Below are positions 56,242 through 64,000 of a DNA stretch of 64,000 nucleotides, piece after piece. Where the stretch lies: the NCBI GenBank assembly GCA_018661465.1, contig JABJIC010000015.1:1-64000 (forward strand), in the 5' to 3' direction. Numbering within the stretch: the first letter of the stretch is position 1; every line of letters starts with the position of its first letter. The stretch comes from Gammaproteobacteria bacterium. GTDB lineage: Bacteria > Pseudomonadota > Gammaproteobacteria > Pseudomonadales > Pseudohongiellaceae. A program made the position numbers and the translations under genes. The notes under the pieces are model-generated. The model saw only the letters and a program-made list of their open reading frames with translations, did no database searches and was not told where the DNA came from.

Positions 56242-57348
56242 TCAATCCAGACGTTTACTGAATCGCACGATGGCCAGAGTTAAAGTAACCACCGTGAACA
56301 CTGCCAGAGCAATCAACTCATCCATCATACTAAACATATCCGCACCTCTCAGTACGATACCTCGAATCAGACGATTGAAGTGAGTAAGAGGTAGGACTTC
56401 CGCAATATTCTGCGCAATTGCCGGCATGCCATCGAAGGGAAACATAAAGCCTGATAATAATATGGAGGGTAAGAAGACGAAAAATGCCATCTGCATGGCT
56501 TGAAACTGAGTCTTGGCTGACGTCGATATTAGTAAGCCCAAAGACAAATTGGCGGCGATGAATATGAGAGATGCAAGCAATACATGAACTTCACTGCCTC
56601 GAATAGGAACTTGGAAAAAAACTCTGCCCATGGAAAATATAATCACTAACTGAAGAAGACCGATGAGTATGTAGGGGAATATTTTTCCGAGCATAAGCTC
56701 CGGAGTTTTGATTGGTGTATTGATCAGTAATTCAAGATTACCTCGTTCTCTCTCGCGCACAATCGCTACAGCGGTGAACAACACCATGGTCATAGTGAGT
56801 ATTACTCCTACCAGACCGGGAACAATATTCACTGCCGATCGTCTCTCCGGATTATAGAAATTTCTCACCTCGAAAATCGCTGCTGGCTGATTCCGTAACT
56901 GCTCGGTTTGAGTGTCGAAGCGCACAGGGACTCCCGTCAACTGCCGAGCAACTCCGAGAATAATCGGATCGGTTCCATCCACCAAAAGCTGAACAGCGGC
57001 GCGATCTCTTTCAATGACCCTTCTGTCGAAATCACTGGGAATAACAATTCCGATAGAGATGGAGCCCGCATCGAGCAACTGATCCAACTCCTGGATAGAA
57101 GCCACTCGCTGCTTCAGAATGATTACCTGTGATGCTGCCAAATCCGAGATCATCTCTCTCGAGAGGCTGGTTTCTGATTCATCTACGTATGCAGCGGACA
57201 GATTCCTCACGTCGGTGTTTATCGCATATCCAAACATCATTAGCTGGATAAGTGGTATACCAACGATCATGCCAAAGGTTAGTCTGTCCCGGCTTAGCTG
57301 CAGGAATTCCTTGCGTATTACAGCGAATATTCTACTTAGGGATTTCAT
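56242..57348 (-). CDS. ABC-2 type transporter permease
   Basis: A 368-residue permease with six helices. One long periplasmic domain follows helix 1 (YAINTDVRNLSAAYVDESETSLSREM), then FTAVAIVRERERGNLELLINTPIKTPELMLGKI, the family signature region, LGLLISTSAKTQFQAMQMAFFVFLPSILLSGFMFP and a C-terminal helix. It resembles YbhR/YhhJ permeases. The start overlaps the ATPase stop as ATGA; the operon is TetR-HlyD-ATPase-permease. Confidence 0.9.
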   Translation of the reverse strand: MKSLSRIFAVIRKEFLQLSRDRLTFGMIVGIPLIQLMMFGYAINTDVRNLSAAYVDESETSLSREMISDLAASQVIILKQRVASIQELDQLLDAGSISIGIVIPSDFDRRVIERDRAAVQLLVDGTDPIILGVARQLTGVPVRFDTQTEQLRNQPAAIFEVRNFYNPERRSAVNIVPGLVGVILTMTMVLFTAVAIVRERERGNLELLINTPIKTPELMLGKIFPYILIGLLQLVIIFSMGRVFFQVPIRGSEVHVLLASLIFIAANLSLGLLISTSAKTQFQAMQMAFFVFLPSILLSGFMFPFDGMPAIAQNIAEVLPLTHFNRLIRGIVLRGADMFSMMDELIALAVFTVVTLTLAIVRFSKRLD

Positions 57349-58310
57349 ATTGATACGCCCTTCTGCATCGCCTGCGTATCTCTTCTCTCCTCAGTTACTG
57401 CAACGAAAACATCTTCGATATCCGGAGTTACCTGCTCGATATGGACGTTGGGATTTCTATCTCCAAGGTAGCTTTTTACTAGTTCTATTGGTTTGGCGAT
57501 AGACTTCGGAATAAGAACACGAAGTCTGACACCCAGTTGTGTAATGCTTTCTATTCCTTCTCTGTTAATGAGTGCCTGTCTAATGCTGTTAGGGTCGTCA
57601 TCCACGAGCTCGACAACATGGCTGTGAATATCATCTCCCAATTGACGAGGCGTGCCATCGGCAACCTTAACGCCTTCATCCAGAATCGCTAGTTTATGGC
57701 AGCGCTCTGCTTCATCCATGTAGTGAGTCGACACCAAAATGGTGGTGCCTTGTTCTGCCAGCTCAAAAAGCGTCTCCCAAAAATCTCGGCGATTCTGTGG
57801 ATCCACTGCGCTCGTCGGTTCGTCGAGGAATAATATTTTTGGACGATGCAAGGTTGCTGCCGCCAATGCCAGGCGCTGTTTCTGACCTCCACTCAAGGTG
57901 CCTGCTCGCTGCCTGGTCTGATCCATCAGTTTGAAATCTTGTAGTAGCTCAAGAACCCGCGGTTTGCGCTGTTTACGCGGGACTGCATATATCTCACTAA
58001 CGAACTGGAGATTCTCCTTCACGGTGAGGTCTTCATAAAGAGAAAAGCGTTGAGTCATGTATCCTATTTGTTGTTTTAGGGCTTCCGAGTCCTTTCTCAC
58101 ATCCAAACCCATTACATATGCTGACCCAGCACTTGGGGTTAACAATCCACATAACATACGTATTGTGGTAGATTTCCCCGAGCCGTTGGGGCCAAGAAAA
58201 CCATAGATGCTTCCTGTTTCTATCTCCAGGTCAACTTCATTCACTGCAAGCAATGACCCGAACTTTCGACTCAGGCCGCTTGCAGATATGGCTATAGAGT
58301 TATCACTCAT
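57345..58310 (-). CDS. ABC transporter ATP-binding protein
   Basis: A 321-residue ATPase. Walker A is FLGPNGSGKSTTIRML, the signature LSGGQKQRLALAAATLHRPKILFLDEPTSAVD covers the C-motif and Walker B, and VSTHYMDEA holds the H-loop. A C-terminal regulatory tail follows. It resembles YbhF/CcmA-type drug exporters. Its stop and start overlap both neighbours by four bases, so it forms one exporter with the HlyD protein and permease. Confidence 0.93.
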   Translation of the reverse strand: MSDNSIAISASGLSRKFGSLLAVNEVDLEIETGSIYGFLGPNGSGKSTTIRMLCGLLTPSAGSAYVMGLDVRKDSEALKQQIGYMTQRFSLYEDLTVKENLQFVSEIYAVPRKQRKPRVLELLQDFKLMDQTRQRAGTLSGGQKQRLALAAATLHRPKILFLDEPTSAVDPQNRRDFWETLFELAEQGTTILVSTHYMDEAERCHKLAILDEGVKVADGTPRQLGDDIHSHVVELVDDDPNSIRQALINREGIESITQLGVRLRVLIPKSIAKPIELVKSYLGDRNPNVHIEQVTPDIEDVFVAVTEERRDTQAMQKGVSI

Positions 58311-59263
58311 TCTTCAAGCTCGAAGACAATCTGAACTGGAACGCCATCTGGCAGACGTTCCGCAAGAGTGGGCAGATCGATTTCTGCAACATAAGAAAGG
58401 CGACTTCGATCTCGCTCAGTTAGTGCAAAATACGGCGTAAAGCTGGGCTCAGAAGAAATTCTGCGCACTACTCCATTCAATGTTCCGTCCAATCCATCCA
58501 CGCTCACCGGCAACTCGGAACCAATTCTAATGCCTACTCTTTTAACTTCCGGAATGTAGACCCTGGCGTAGGGCTGCTCGCCAGACAGCAAAACAGCGAC
58601 GACGTCTCCCGCACGCGGTCTCTCGCCCTGTTCGAAAGGCAGAGAATCGACAATGCCGCTTACGGTGGCGGAGAGAACCAGTCTGGATTTATCTATCTGC
58701 AGGCTCGCCAATTGCGCCCGAGCCTGAGACAGCAATCCGTTAGTCTGGTCCATTTTCTCCTGCCGCGTACCTGCCTCGAGCTCCGCCAGCTGCGCTTCTA
58801 CCATCTCGATACGTGCCTTCGCCGATTCCAGCATTTTCTCGGCACTGTCGACACTTTCAATCGAAGTCAGGTTTTGTTCTCGCAATCCTGCCAGCCTGTC
58901 AAAATCTCTTGTGCGGAATTCCTGTTCAATCTCCGCGGCTTTCAAGTTCGCTCGCATTGCATCGATTGTCTGGGAGCGTGGACCACTGAGCTGTTCTGCT
59001 AACAGTGCTTCTATGCGTGTGATATTTGCCCTTGCCTCTATCAGGCGACTGTCGAAACGGCTGGAGTCCTGAGTCAGTATCACCGTTCCAGTGTTAAGCA
59101 GTTGGCCTTCCCTGACTTCGATCGAAACAATTTGTTCCGCGTATTCAGCCACCAACTCAATCCTGTCTGACTCAAGCTGTCCCACGGCCTGCAAGGGCTG
59201 TTCCTCACAGGCAGCTAGCAGCACAAGAGCGAAGGCCAGTGTGAATATTCTCAAGGTTTTCAT
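58307..59263 (-). CDS. HlyD-family periplasmic adaptor lipoprotein
   Basis: A 318-residue membrane fusion protein with a lipobox (LLAACEEQ) and the order lipoyl/barrel-sandwich (LVAEYAEQIVSIEVREGQLLNTGTVILTQD), a long alpha hairpin (residues about 75-165) and RLVLSATVSGIVDSLPFEQGERPRAGDVVAVLLS, then beta domain. It joins the inner-membrane ABC exporter to an outer-membrane channel, resembling YbhG. It overlaps TetR and the ATPase by four bases each. Confidence 0.9.
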   Translation of the reverse strand: MKTLRIFTLAFALVLLAACEEQPLQAVGQLESDRIELVAEYAEQIVSIEVREGQLLNTGTVILTQDSSRFDSRLIEARANITRIEALLAEQLSGPRSQTIDAMRANLKAAEIEQEFRTRDFDRLAGLREQNLTSIESVDSAEKMLESAKARIEMVEAQLAELEAGTRQEKMDQTNGLLSQARAQLASLQIDKSRLVLSATVSGIVDSLPFEQGERPRAGDVVAVLLSGEQPYARVYIPEVKRVGIRIGSELPVSVDGLDGTLNGVVRRISSEPSFTPYFALTERDRSRLSYVAEIDLPTLAERLPDGVPVQIVFELEE

Positions 59264-59925
59264 AGTTGTTCTTCCTGCTGATCGCTATTGCTGACACCGT
59301 TAAGGAATAGCTGTGTATTGTGTTGTGCCAATTGCCTGGCTGTTTCCTGATTGAGATTAATATTTAGAACTTGCTCAACTACTGGTTTTGCGAGAAAGGG
59401 AAAGATCGTCATTCCCAACAAAGAAATCAGCGCCATCGCTGGATCAAGGTCTTTTCGAAAATTACCATTGCCAATTTCGCCATGAATGGCCGCCATCAAG
59501 CCCGGCACAATCTTGGAGCTGAATTTTTGCAGCACCGCATCTCTCACCTCTCCTTCACTAAACAAAACTTCACGAATGAGAAAGTTGGGCCACCAGGGGT
59601 TATCCGCCAGTATCTGTGTATAGCTCTCACTGAATTCCGAGATAGAGATCTGCTTGCCGTCACCCATTCCCTGGAGACTCTCCTCCAGTGAATTAGTGAC
59701 CTGCTCTACCATCGACATGTACAGCCCACGCTTGTCACCAAAGTAATAACTCACCATGGCAGGATTTACGCCGGCATCAGTAGCAATCTGCCGAAGAGAC
59801 ACAGACTTAAAATCCCGAGTGAGGAAGTGGTTTCTTGCCGCCTGAAGCAAGTCGGCTCTTACCTTCTCTGCGTTCTGACCTGCGGGCCTGCCCAAGCTGG
59901 GTTTCATTGCTTTTTGTTCGCTCAT
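59260..59925 (-). CDS. TetR-family regulator of the exporter operon
   Basis: A 221-residue repressor. The helix-turn-helix is FKSVSLRQIATDAGVNPAMVSYYFGDKRGLYMSMV near residues 40-75; the C-terminal ligand domain has PWWPNFLIREVLFSEGEVRDAVL, seen in CecR (YbiH)-like regulators of ybh operons. It is the first gene of the operon and likely autorepresses through the palindromes just upstream (59950-59977). Its ligand may be the drug exported. Confidence 0.92.
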   Translation of the reverse strand: MSEQKAMKPSLGRPAGQNAEKVRADLLQAARNHFLTRDFKSVSLRQIATDAGVNPAMVSYYFGDKRGLYMSMVEQVTNSLEESLQGMGDGKQISISEFSESYTQILADNPWWPNFLIREVLFSEGEVRDAVLQKFSSKIVPGLMAAIHGEIGNGNFRKDLDPAMALISLLGMTIFPFLAKPVVEQVLNINLNQETARQLAQHNTQLFLNGVSNSDQQEEQL

Positions 59926-59949
59926 AAGTCTTTCCGGATCACTTGAAGT

Positions 59950-59977
59950 ATTTAATTAAACATTTAATTAATTAAAT
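59950..59977. promoter_or_regulatory. Probable TetR operator: AT-rich palindromes
   Basis: ATTTAATTAATTAAAT (59962-59977) is a perfect 16-bp palindrome, with TATTTAATTAAAC (from 59949) beside it, containing a second TTTAATTAA. They lie 25-50 bases upstream of tetR in the divergent region with nnrU, as expected for autorepression. Confidence 0.65.
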
Positions 59978-60056
59978 TGCAAGTAAAATGCTGAAGGCAT
60001 ACTGTGATCGAAGACGGTGCTACACTTGGCTTTGCAATCAATACAGAGGTATTACG

Positions 60057-60617
60057 GTGCTGATCCTGTCTCTTGGTCTTATGTTATTTATTCTGGTTCA
60101 CCTGCTCCGCGAGCTGGGTCTGCGGGATACGGTAATTAGTAAATTCCCTTCGAAGTCAGCCTATATGGGTGCCTATGCCCTGCTTGCTCTTATTGGCTTG
60201 ATACTCATAGCCTGGGGAAAGTCGATATCGCCCTTTGTGATGATCTGGCAGCCAGCCTACGAGCTACGCTACATCAGTCATATGATTATGATTCCGTCCA
60301 TGATTCTCATTGTGGCGGGCAATGTACCGCTCTCTCACCTGCGAAAGAATTTACGTAATCCAATGCTCCTGGGTGTAACTTTTTGGGCTTTTTCCCATCT
60401 ATGGTCTAACGGAGACCTTTCTTCGATGTTGCTGTTTGGAGGAATTGGGCTCTGGTCGTTGATTAAATTTGTTTCATTGAGCAGAACGACTTCGTTTAAA
60501 AATGGGGATGCTTCCATTATTTGGGACGGAGTTTCACTGGGAGTCGGTCTGTTTGCTTACTGGTTGCTAATCCTTAACCACGGACCTCTTTTTGGCGTAG
60601 GGCTCTCTTTGGCGTAA
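60057..60617 (+). CDS. NnrU-family membrane protein
   Basis: A 186-residue protein with five or six helices: VLILSLGLMLFILVHLLREL, AYMGAYALLALIGLILIAWG, HMIMIPSMILIVAGNVP, NPMLLGVTFWAFSHLWSNGD and MLLFGGIGLWSLIKF. The NHL/FSHLWSNGD region matches NnrU proteins, some linked to denitrification. The start is chosen at GTG 60057 because GAGG lies seven bases upstream and it gives the family N-terminus; a frame from 59988 adds unrelated residues. A 17-bp duplication covers its stop. Confidence 0.82.
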   Translation: MLILSLGLMLFILVHLLRELGLRDTVISKFPSKSAYMGAYALLALIGLILIAWGKSISPFVMIWQPAYELRYISHMIMIPSMILIVAGNVPLSHLRKNLRNPMLLGVTFWAFSHLWSNGDLSSMLLFGGIGLWSLIKFVSLSRTTSFKNGDASIIWDGVSLGVGLFAYWLLILNHGPLFGVGLSLA

Positions 60618-60620
60618 GGC
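60586..60620. repeat. 17-bp tandem duplication over the nnrU stop
   Basis: CTCTTTTTGGCGTAGGG (60586-60602) and CTCTCTTTGGCGTAAGGC (60603-60620). The change GTAGGG to GTAAGG puts the stop codon TAA of nnrU in the second copy. Confidence 0.8.
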
Positions 60621-60643
60621 GTACTTTAGCTTAGGACATAATC

Positions 60644-61066
60644 TTGCTTAAAAATATTTATCCACGAACCACACTCTTTAGCTCAAGGCTTTGCGTCTTG
60701 CTGATTACATGTCTTGCCTTAAACGCAAATAGCTATGGGCAGGAAGACTTATCTGCTTACTGGAATGGCGTATGGAATGCAGAAGGCACGCTGTTCACCA
60801 TCGGTGTCAGTGTTGAAGACAGCGTGATGGAGGTTGAACAGATTGAATCTCTGGGTTTTCTGTGGACCAGCAAGAACGGAAGCATCGAAGGTAACGTGGT
60901 GAGGGTTGAAGTAGAGTACGCCGGTGTAACAGGAATCATTCAGGCCGAATTGATCGATCCTAATACCGCGATTGCTTTCGCAGCAACTTGCCTGCCAGAG
61001 TTTATGGTGGTTTGCGCATTAGCGAAAGACCGTCAGGCAGTCTTTCGCAGAGTGGAAAGCCAGTAA
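60644..61066 (+). CDS. Hypothetical secreted protein
   Basis: A 140-residue protein, not recognised. It starts at TTG 60644 with TAGGA eight bases upstream and has a signal peptide (LFSSRLCVLLITCLALNANSYG). The mature part starts with AYWNGVWNAEGTLFTIGVSVED and continues as a small beta-rich domain to CLPEFMVVCALAKDRQAVFRRV, with a cysteine pair that may form a disulfide. It may be a lipocalin-like domain. It lies 26 bases after nnrU and may be cotranscribed. Confidence 0.55.
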   Translation: MLKNIYPRTTLFSSRLCVLLITCLALNANSYGQEDLSAYWNGVWNAEGTLFTIGVSVEDSVMEVEQIESLGFLWTSKNGSIEGNVVRVEVEYAGVTGIIQAELIDPNTAIAFAATCLPEFMVVCALAKDRQAVFRRVESQ

Positions 61067-61090
61067 TTACCCAGCTACTAATTTCAGATT

Positions 61091-61684
61091 CTATATTTCA
61101 GATACTGAGCTAACCACTTTTCCAACGATGCCGTATTCAATAGCATCTTCCACGGACATCCAGTAATCACGATCTGTATCTTTCGCTACTCGCTCAAGAG
61201 GCTGACCTGTTTCATCCGCAATCAATTGATTGATACGCCCTCGCATTTTCACAATCTCTTCAGCCTGGATCTTTATATCCGTGGCATCACCGCGTGAGCC
61301 GCCTGATGGCTGATGAACGAGGAATCGAGTATTGGGTAAGGAAAACCGATTTTCCTTTTTTGCTGCCAAATAAATAGTGGTTGCAGCGCTGGCTACCCAT
61401 CCTGTGCCAATCACTTTGACTTCAGGTTTGATGAATTTGATCATATCGTAGACGACATCGCCCGATTCAACATGCCCGCCGGGAGAACTGATGTAGATAG
61501 AAATCGGTTCGTCATTTTCCGCCGCGAGCGCCAAAAGCTTTTCCGTTACAGATCGTGCGATCTTGTCATTGATCTCGCCGAAAATAGTGATCGCTCGAGA
61601 CTCAAAAAGCTTCTTGCCTATCAGGTTCGAGCTGCCCGCCGATTTTTCTTCTTTGCTTTCCCCTTCGGGAGAGTTTGTTGCCAT
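61091..61684 (-). CDS. ClpP-like protease, stand-alone paralogue
   Basis: A 197-residue serine protease of the ClpP fold. The triad is intact: Ser99 in GWVASAATTIYLAA, His124 in FLVHQPSGGSRG, and Asp in the KDTDRDYWMS region near 169-173. The usual ASMGA around the serine is ASAAT, so this is a divergent ClpP. The N-terminus has a charged extension (MATNSPEGESKEEKSAG). clpX and tig are not adjacent, unlike the housekeeping clpP, so this is probably a second ClpP with special substrates. GAGG seven bases upstream fixes the ATG at 61684. Confidence 0.86.
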   Translation of the reverse strand: MATNSPEGESKEEKSAGSSNLIGKKLFESRAITIFGEINDKIARSVTEKLLALAAENDEPISIYISSPGGHVESGDVVYDMIKFIKPEVKVIGTGWVASAATTIYLAAKKENRFSLPNTRFLVHQPSGGSRGDATDIKIQAEEIVKMRGRINQLIADETGQPLERVAKDTDRDYWMSVEDAIEYGIVGKVVSSVSEI

Positions 61685-61828
61685 TGTGAACCTCATTTCT
61701 TATTTCTCGGTACTGATTTTATTACCAACTAGATTGTGTTTTTGGCAAATAGATTGCGCGACAAAAATAATACAGTAACTGCTTTATCTTAACTACTTAC
61801 ATTTCGTCTTTTACGCTCTCGCCTTTAA

Positions 61829-62239
61829 CTAGGCACAGGGTTGTTGATTGGTTCGCATGTAAGCGATGATCTTCCACAGATCATCGTCACCGTCTGGAAA
61901 GTTTGAACCGAAGCCTACCATTCGCGTATCTGCAATTCCGGTGGTTACCACATCGAATATTTGCTGATCCTCACCACCGTGTTTCCACTGGCAATCGAAC
62001 AGAAACAGAGCATCTGTTTCAGCTGGAAGCAAGGTATGGCAGTAAGTGGAGCAGCTTCCCAGAAACAGTGCCTGGCCCCGTTCAACTGCTGCCGAGTCGA
62101 GCATGAAAGCTTCAACTGTCGTCAGCTCTACTGGCTCTTCTACTTCCTCACTACAGGCAAACAACAGGCTCAAGACAGTTATAGTCAAAACCATTCGCGC
62201 AGTAGTATTACGTGCAAGTAGATTCAAGAGTATCCCCAT
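61829..62239 (-). CDS. Cytochrome c lipoprotein with a CX3CH haem motif
   Basis: A 136-residue lipoprotein with signal and lipobox LLFAC29. The haem site is GSCSTYCHTLLPAE: Cys63, Cys67 and His68, with three residues between the cysteines instead of two. A possible Met ligand is Met107 in DTRMVGFG, followed by DDLWKIIAYMRTNQQP, the C-terminal c-type helix. The fold around it is normal, so haem attachment is plausible despite the unusual spacing. It lies 26 bases from the RND transporter gene on the same strand. Confidence 0.75.
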   Translation of the reverse strand: MGILLNLLARNTTARMVLTITVLSLLFACSEEVEEPVELTTVEAFMLDSAAVERGQALFLGSCSTYCHTLLPAETDALFLFDCQWKHGGEDQQIFDVVTTGIADTRMVGFGSNFPDGDDDLWKIIAYMRTNQQPCA

Positions 62240-62264
62240 TTTCCTGGTCGCCTCAGTCAAATAT

Positions 62265-64000
62265 CTAGCGCTCGCCGGCTGCAGTTTCTTCGCCTAGAGG
62301 CTTGAAACTGATCAATAGCTGAGGCAGCAAGGTAAGTGAACCAATTAAGGCGACCAACATGGCCAAGCTGGTAAGCAAGCCAAAAACTATAGTTGGGATA
62401 AAATTAGATAGTGCCAGGATTGAAAATCCAGCAACGATAGTCATGGAAGTAAAATACATCGCCCTGCCAATGCTGTTATGACAGAAGAACATGGTATCTC
62501 GGTAGTTGCCAATGCGTGGAAACTCTCGTTTAAAGCGGTGCATATAATGAATAGTATTGTCCACTCCGATACCCACCGATATTGCCGCAATAGTGATGGT
62601 CATGATATCCAATGGGATTCCAAGCCAACCCATCACTCCCAGAACAAAAGTGGCTGCAATGGCATTAGGAATTATGCAGATAATAGCAATCTTCAGTGAT
62701 CGGAAAAGCGCTAGAAACATCATCATGATGGCCAACATGACAACGCCTAGAGTTAGAATCTGTGACTGAAATAAACTTTGAAGAACGTTGTTATACATTA
62801 CCAGTATGCCGGTAAGTTCTACCTCTTCATCACTAAAACCGAAATCCTCCTCAATACCAGATTCGATTCGCTGTAAAAGTTCATTACGATTTAGATCTTT
62901 ATCCGACTCGATAACTCTTACGTTAAAACGAAGCTGATCCTCCTCGATTGAGACATAGGGATTCAGCACCGTCTCCTTAAGTGTTTCTGGTATTCGGTTA
63001 TAGAGCACCGCCCATAACAAACCATCGATGACTTGATTTCCATTTAGCTTTTCAGCCAATTCGATAACAGCGCCGAAAGACATTACCTTACCCGTCTGCG
63101 GATCATTATCGAGATATTGATGAATAGCTTTTACCTGATCCATTTTTGGCGCAGTAAACCAATAAGCGTCGTTATTGCTATCGTCGGGATCACCGAAACC
63201 GAAGCCGTCATCGAAGCCGTCGTCAAACTCTTCTTCGGTCTTGGGTAGATTAACTACCACATCGAAACTAAGCGTGCCGCCGAGCTTGTCATCGAATAAG
63301 GTCATACCCTGGAAAATTTCGGTGCTCTCTCGAAAATAGTCAATAAAGCTGTTTTCAACACGAATCTGAGTGAGACCGATAACACTAAACAAAACCACGA
63401 ATGTGTAAATTATTAGTACCCTTCCCTTCAACTTGTCAGTAATAGTGGCGAGAGCGGTAGTCAGGTTCAGCTTAAGATTGGCGGTCAGTTGAGTCTCGTC
63501 TTTCTTGATGATGCTCAAGATCGCTGGAAATAGTGTGAAGGCTACAATAAGAGCAGTGGCCACCCCCATCATCATCATCCATCCAAAAGTGATGATAGGT
63601 AAGATTCCGCTAACTATGAGTGAACCAAATGCCACCGCAGTAGTTAGTGCCGTATAGAGACAGGGGCGAAACATGCTCAATACCGAATGACGTAGCAATT
63701 TGTCATGATCGCTAAAGTGCCGGGTAGCCCTCAATTCACGATATCGGACAGTAAGATGGACTGTGAGAGAAATGGTAATAATGAGTAGAAGCGAGATGAA
63801 GTTGGACGAAACTACTGTTACGCGCCAATCCATGAACCCAAGCACGCCAACCATGATAATTCCCGCTACCGCACAGCAAGATAGAGGTATAGCTACCCAG
63901 CGGATTTTTCTGAATATGAGCCCCAGGGCAAAAATAATCAACAAAACCACCGCAAAGCTAAAAGAGCTCAAATCACCCTGCACGAAGGTAACCAGGTCAT
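62265..64000 (-). CDS. RND/MMPL-type transporter, N-terminus beyond the window
   Basis: C-terminal part of a large transporter; the frame stays open to 64000. Two groups of helices typical of the RND superfamily are seen (WVAIPLSCCAVAGIIMVG, FGWMMMMGVATALIVAFTLFP; and AIICIIPNAIAATFVLGVMGWLGIPLDIMTITIAAISVGIGVDNTIHYMHRF, which carries the GVDNTIH-type motif of sterol-sensing/MMPL proteins). The periplasmic loop has an acidic, repeated DDGFDDGFGFGDPDD stretch. Substrate is probably lipid, hopanoid or hydrophobic, by family analogy. It precedes the CX3CH cytochrome lipoprotein. Confidence 0.85.
   Translation of the reverse strand, partial: DLVTFVQGDLSSFSFAVVLLIIFALGLIFRKIRWVAIPLSCCAVAGIIMVGVLGFMDWRVTVVSSNFISLLLIITISLTVHLTVRYRELRATRHFSDHDKLLRHSVLSMFRPCLYTALTTAVAFGSLIVSGILPIITFGWMMMMGVATALIVAFTLFPAILSIIKKDETQLTANLKLNLTTALATITDKLKGRVLIIYTFVVLFSVIGLTQIRVENSFIDYFRESTEIFQGMTLFDDKLGGTLSFDVVVNLPKTEEEFDDGFDDGFGFGDPDDSNNDAYWFTAPKMDQVKAIHQYLDNDPQTGKVMSFGAVIELAEKLNGNQVIDGLLWAVLYNRIPETLKETVLNPYVSIEEDQLRFNVRVIESDKDLNRNELLQRIESGIEEDFGFSDEEVELTGILVMYNNVLQSLFQSQILTLGVVMLAIMMMFLALFRSLKIAIICIIPNAIAATFVLGVMGWLGIPLDIMTITIAAISVGIGVDNTIHYMHRFKREFPRIGNYRDTMFFCHNSIGRAMYFTSMTIVAGFSILALSNFIPTIVFGLLTSLAMLVALIGSLTLLPQLLISFKPLGEETAAGER

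Noticed and set aside
61091-61684. Idea that the ClpP paralogue is catalytically dead
   Set aside because: Ser99, His124 (25 residues apart as in E. coli) and an Asp near 169-173 are all kept.

Overview
The window looks like chromosomal DNA of a free-living, aerobic, probably marine gammaproteobacterium. The strongest evidence is the conserved block purA-hisZ-DUF2065-hflC-hflK-hflX-hfq-miaA-mutL-amiC-tsaE-nnrD (28912-42763, all minus strand), which has the gammaproteobacterial gene order. Many secreted hydrolases, c-type cytochromes, cytochrome b561 proteins, a molybdenum hydroxylase and a cbb3 oxidase suggest a respiratory, oligotroph-like lifestyle. The overall style recalls the OM182/Pseudohongiella group, but that placement is inference only. 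No rRNA, tRNA, CRISPR array or prophage was seen.

Layout. 0.4-6.5 kb: secreted alpha/beta hydrolase, flavin-reductase-like protein and secreted amidohydrolase, a stand-alone receiver, two membrane-anchored split-barrel-like proteins and a DUF1801 protein. 6.6-10.2 kb: a secreted NHL propeller divergent from a Tat-exported amine oxidase coupled to a diheme cytochrome c. 10.3-20.3 kb: membrane proteins, a YkgJ protein, YceI with a b561 cytochrome, a DUF6152 protein with a family sharing the motif VGHWEGDTLVVETTHF, a second b561, an MFS symporter and a tandem pair of DUF6644-like membrane proteins. 21-25.5 kb: a Yip1-family protein and ccoN-O-Q-P, with a good class II FNR/Anr promoter upstream, then a CopC-like lipoprotein. 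The 43-residue ccoQ is easily missed. 25.5-28 kb: a gene-poor accessory patch with a REP-associated (RAYT) transposase flanked by inverted repeats.

28-43.2 kb: a ROK sugar kinase, then the hfq superoperon. At its head a MarR regulator sits directly upstream of nnrD-tsaE. 43.4-53.2 kb: a SIMPL protein, VOC protein, a ChaN/DUF4159/cytochrome c lipoprotein/SixA cluster, a DUF481 outer-membrane protein, a glutamate-synthase-like FMN enzyme, a TPR protein, a small lipoprotein and an iron-dependent alcohol dehydrogenase. 53.4-64 kb: a two-subunit molybdenum hydroxylase, a complete TetR/HlyD/ABC exporter operon with a probable operator, NnrU, a ClpP paralogue without clpX beside it, a lipoprotein cytochrome with a CX3CH haem motif, and an RND/MMPL-type transporter cut by the right edge.

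A feature that crosses the gene list is a recurring set of short tandem duplications (13-25 bp, 2-5 copies, each array with its own sequence) in intergenic DNA. Several begin at or contain the stop codon of the preceding gene (hflC, nnrU, the glutamate-synthase-like gene). Together with the RAYT flanks and the FNR promoter, this is the part of the window most worth following up. No wholly new system could be proven from sequence alone.
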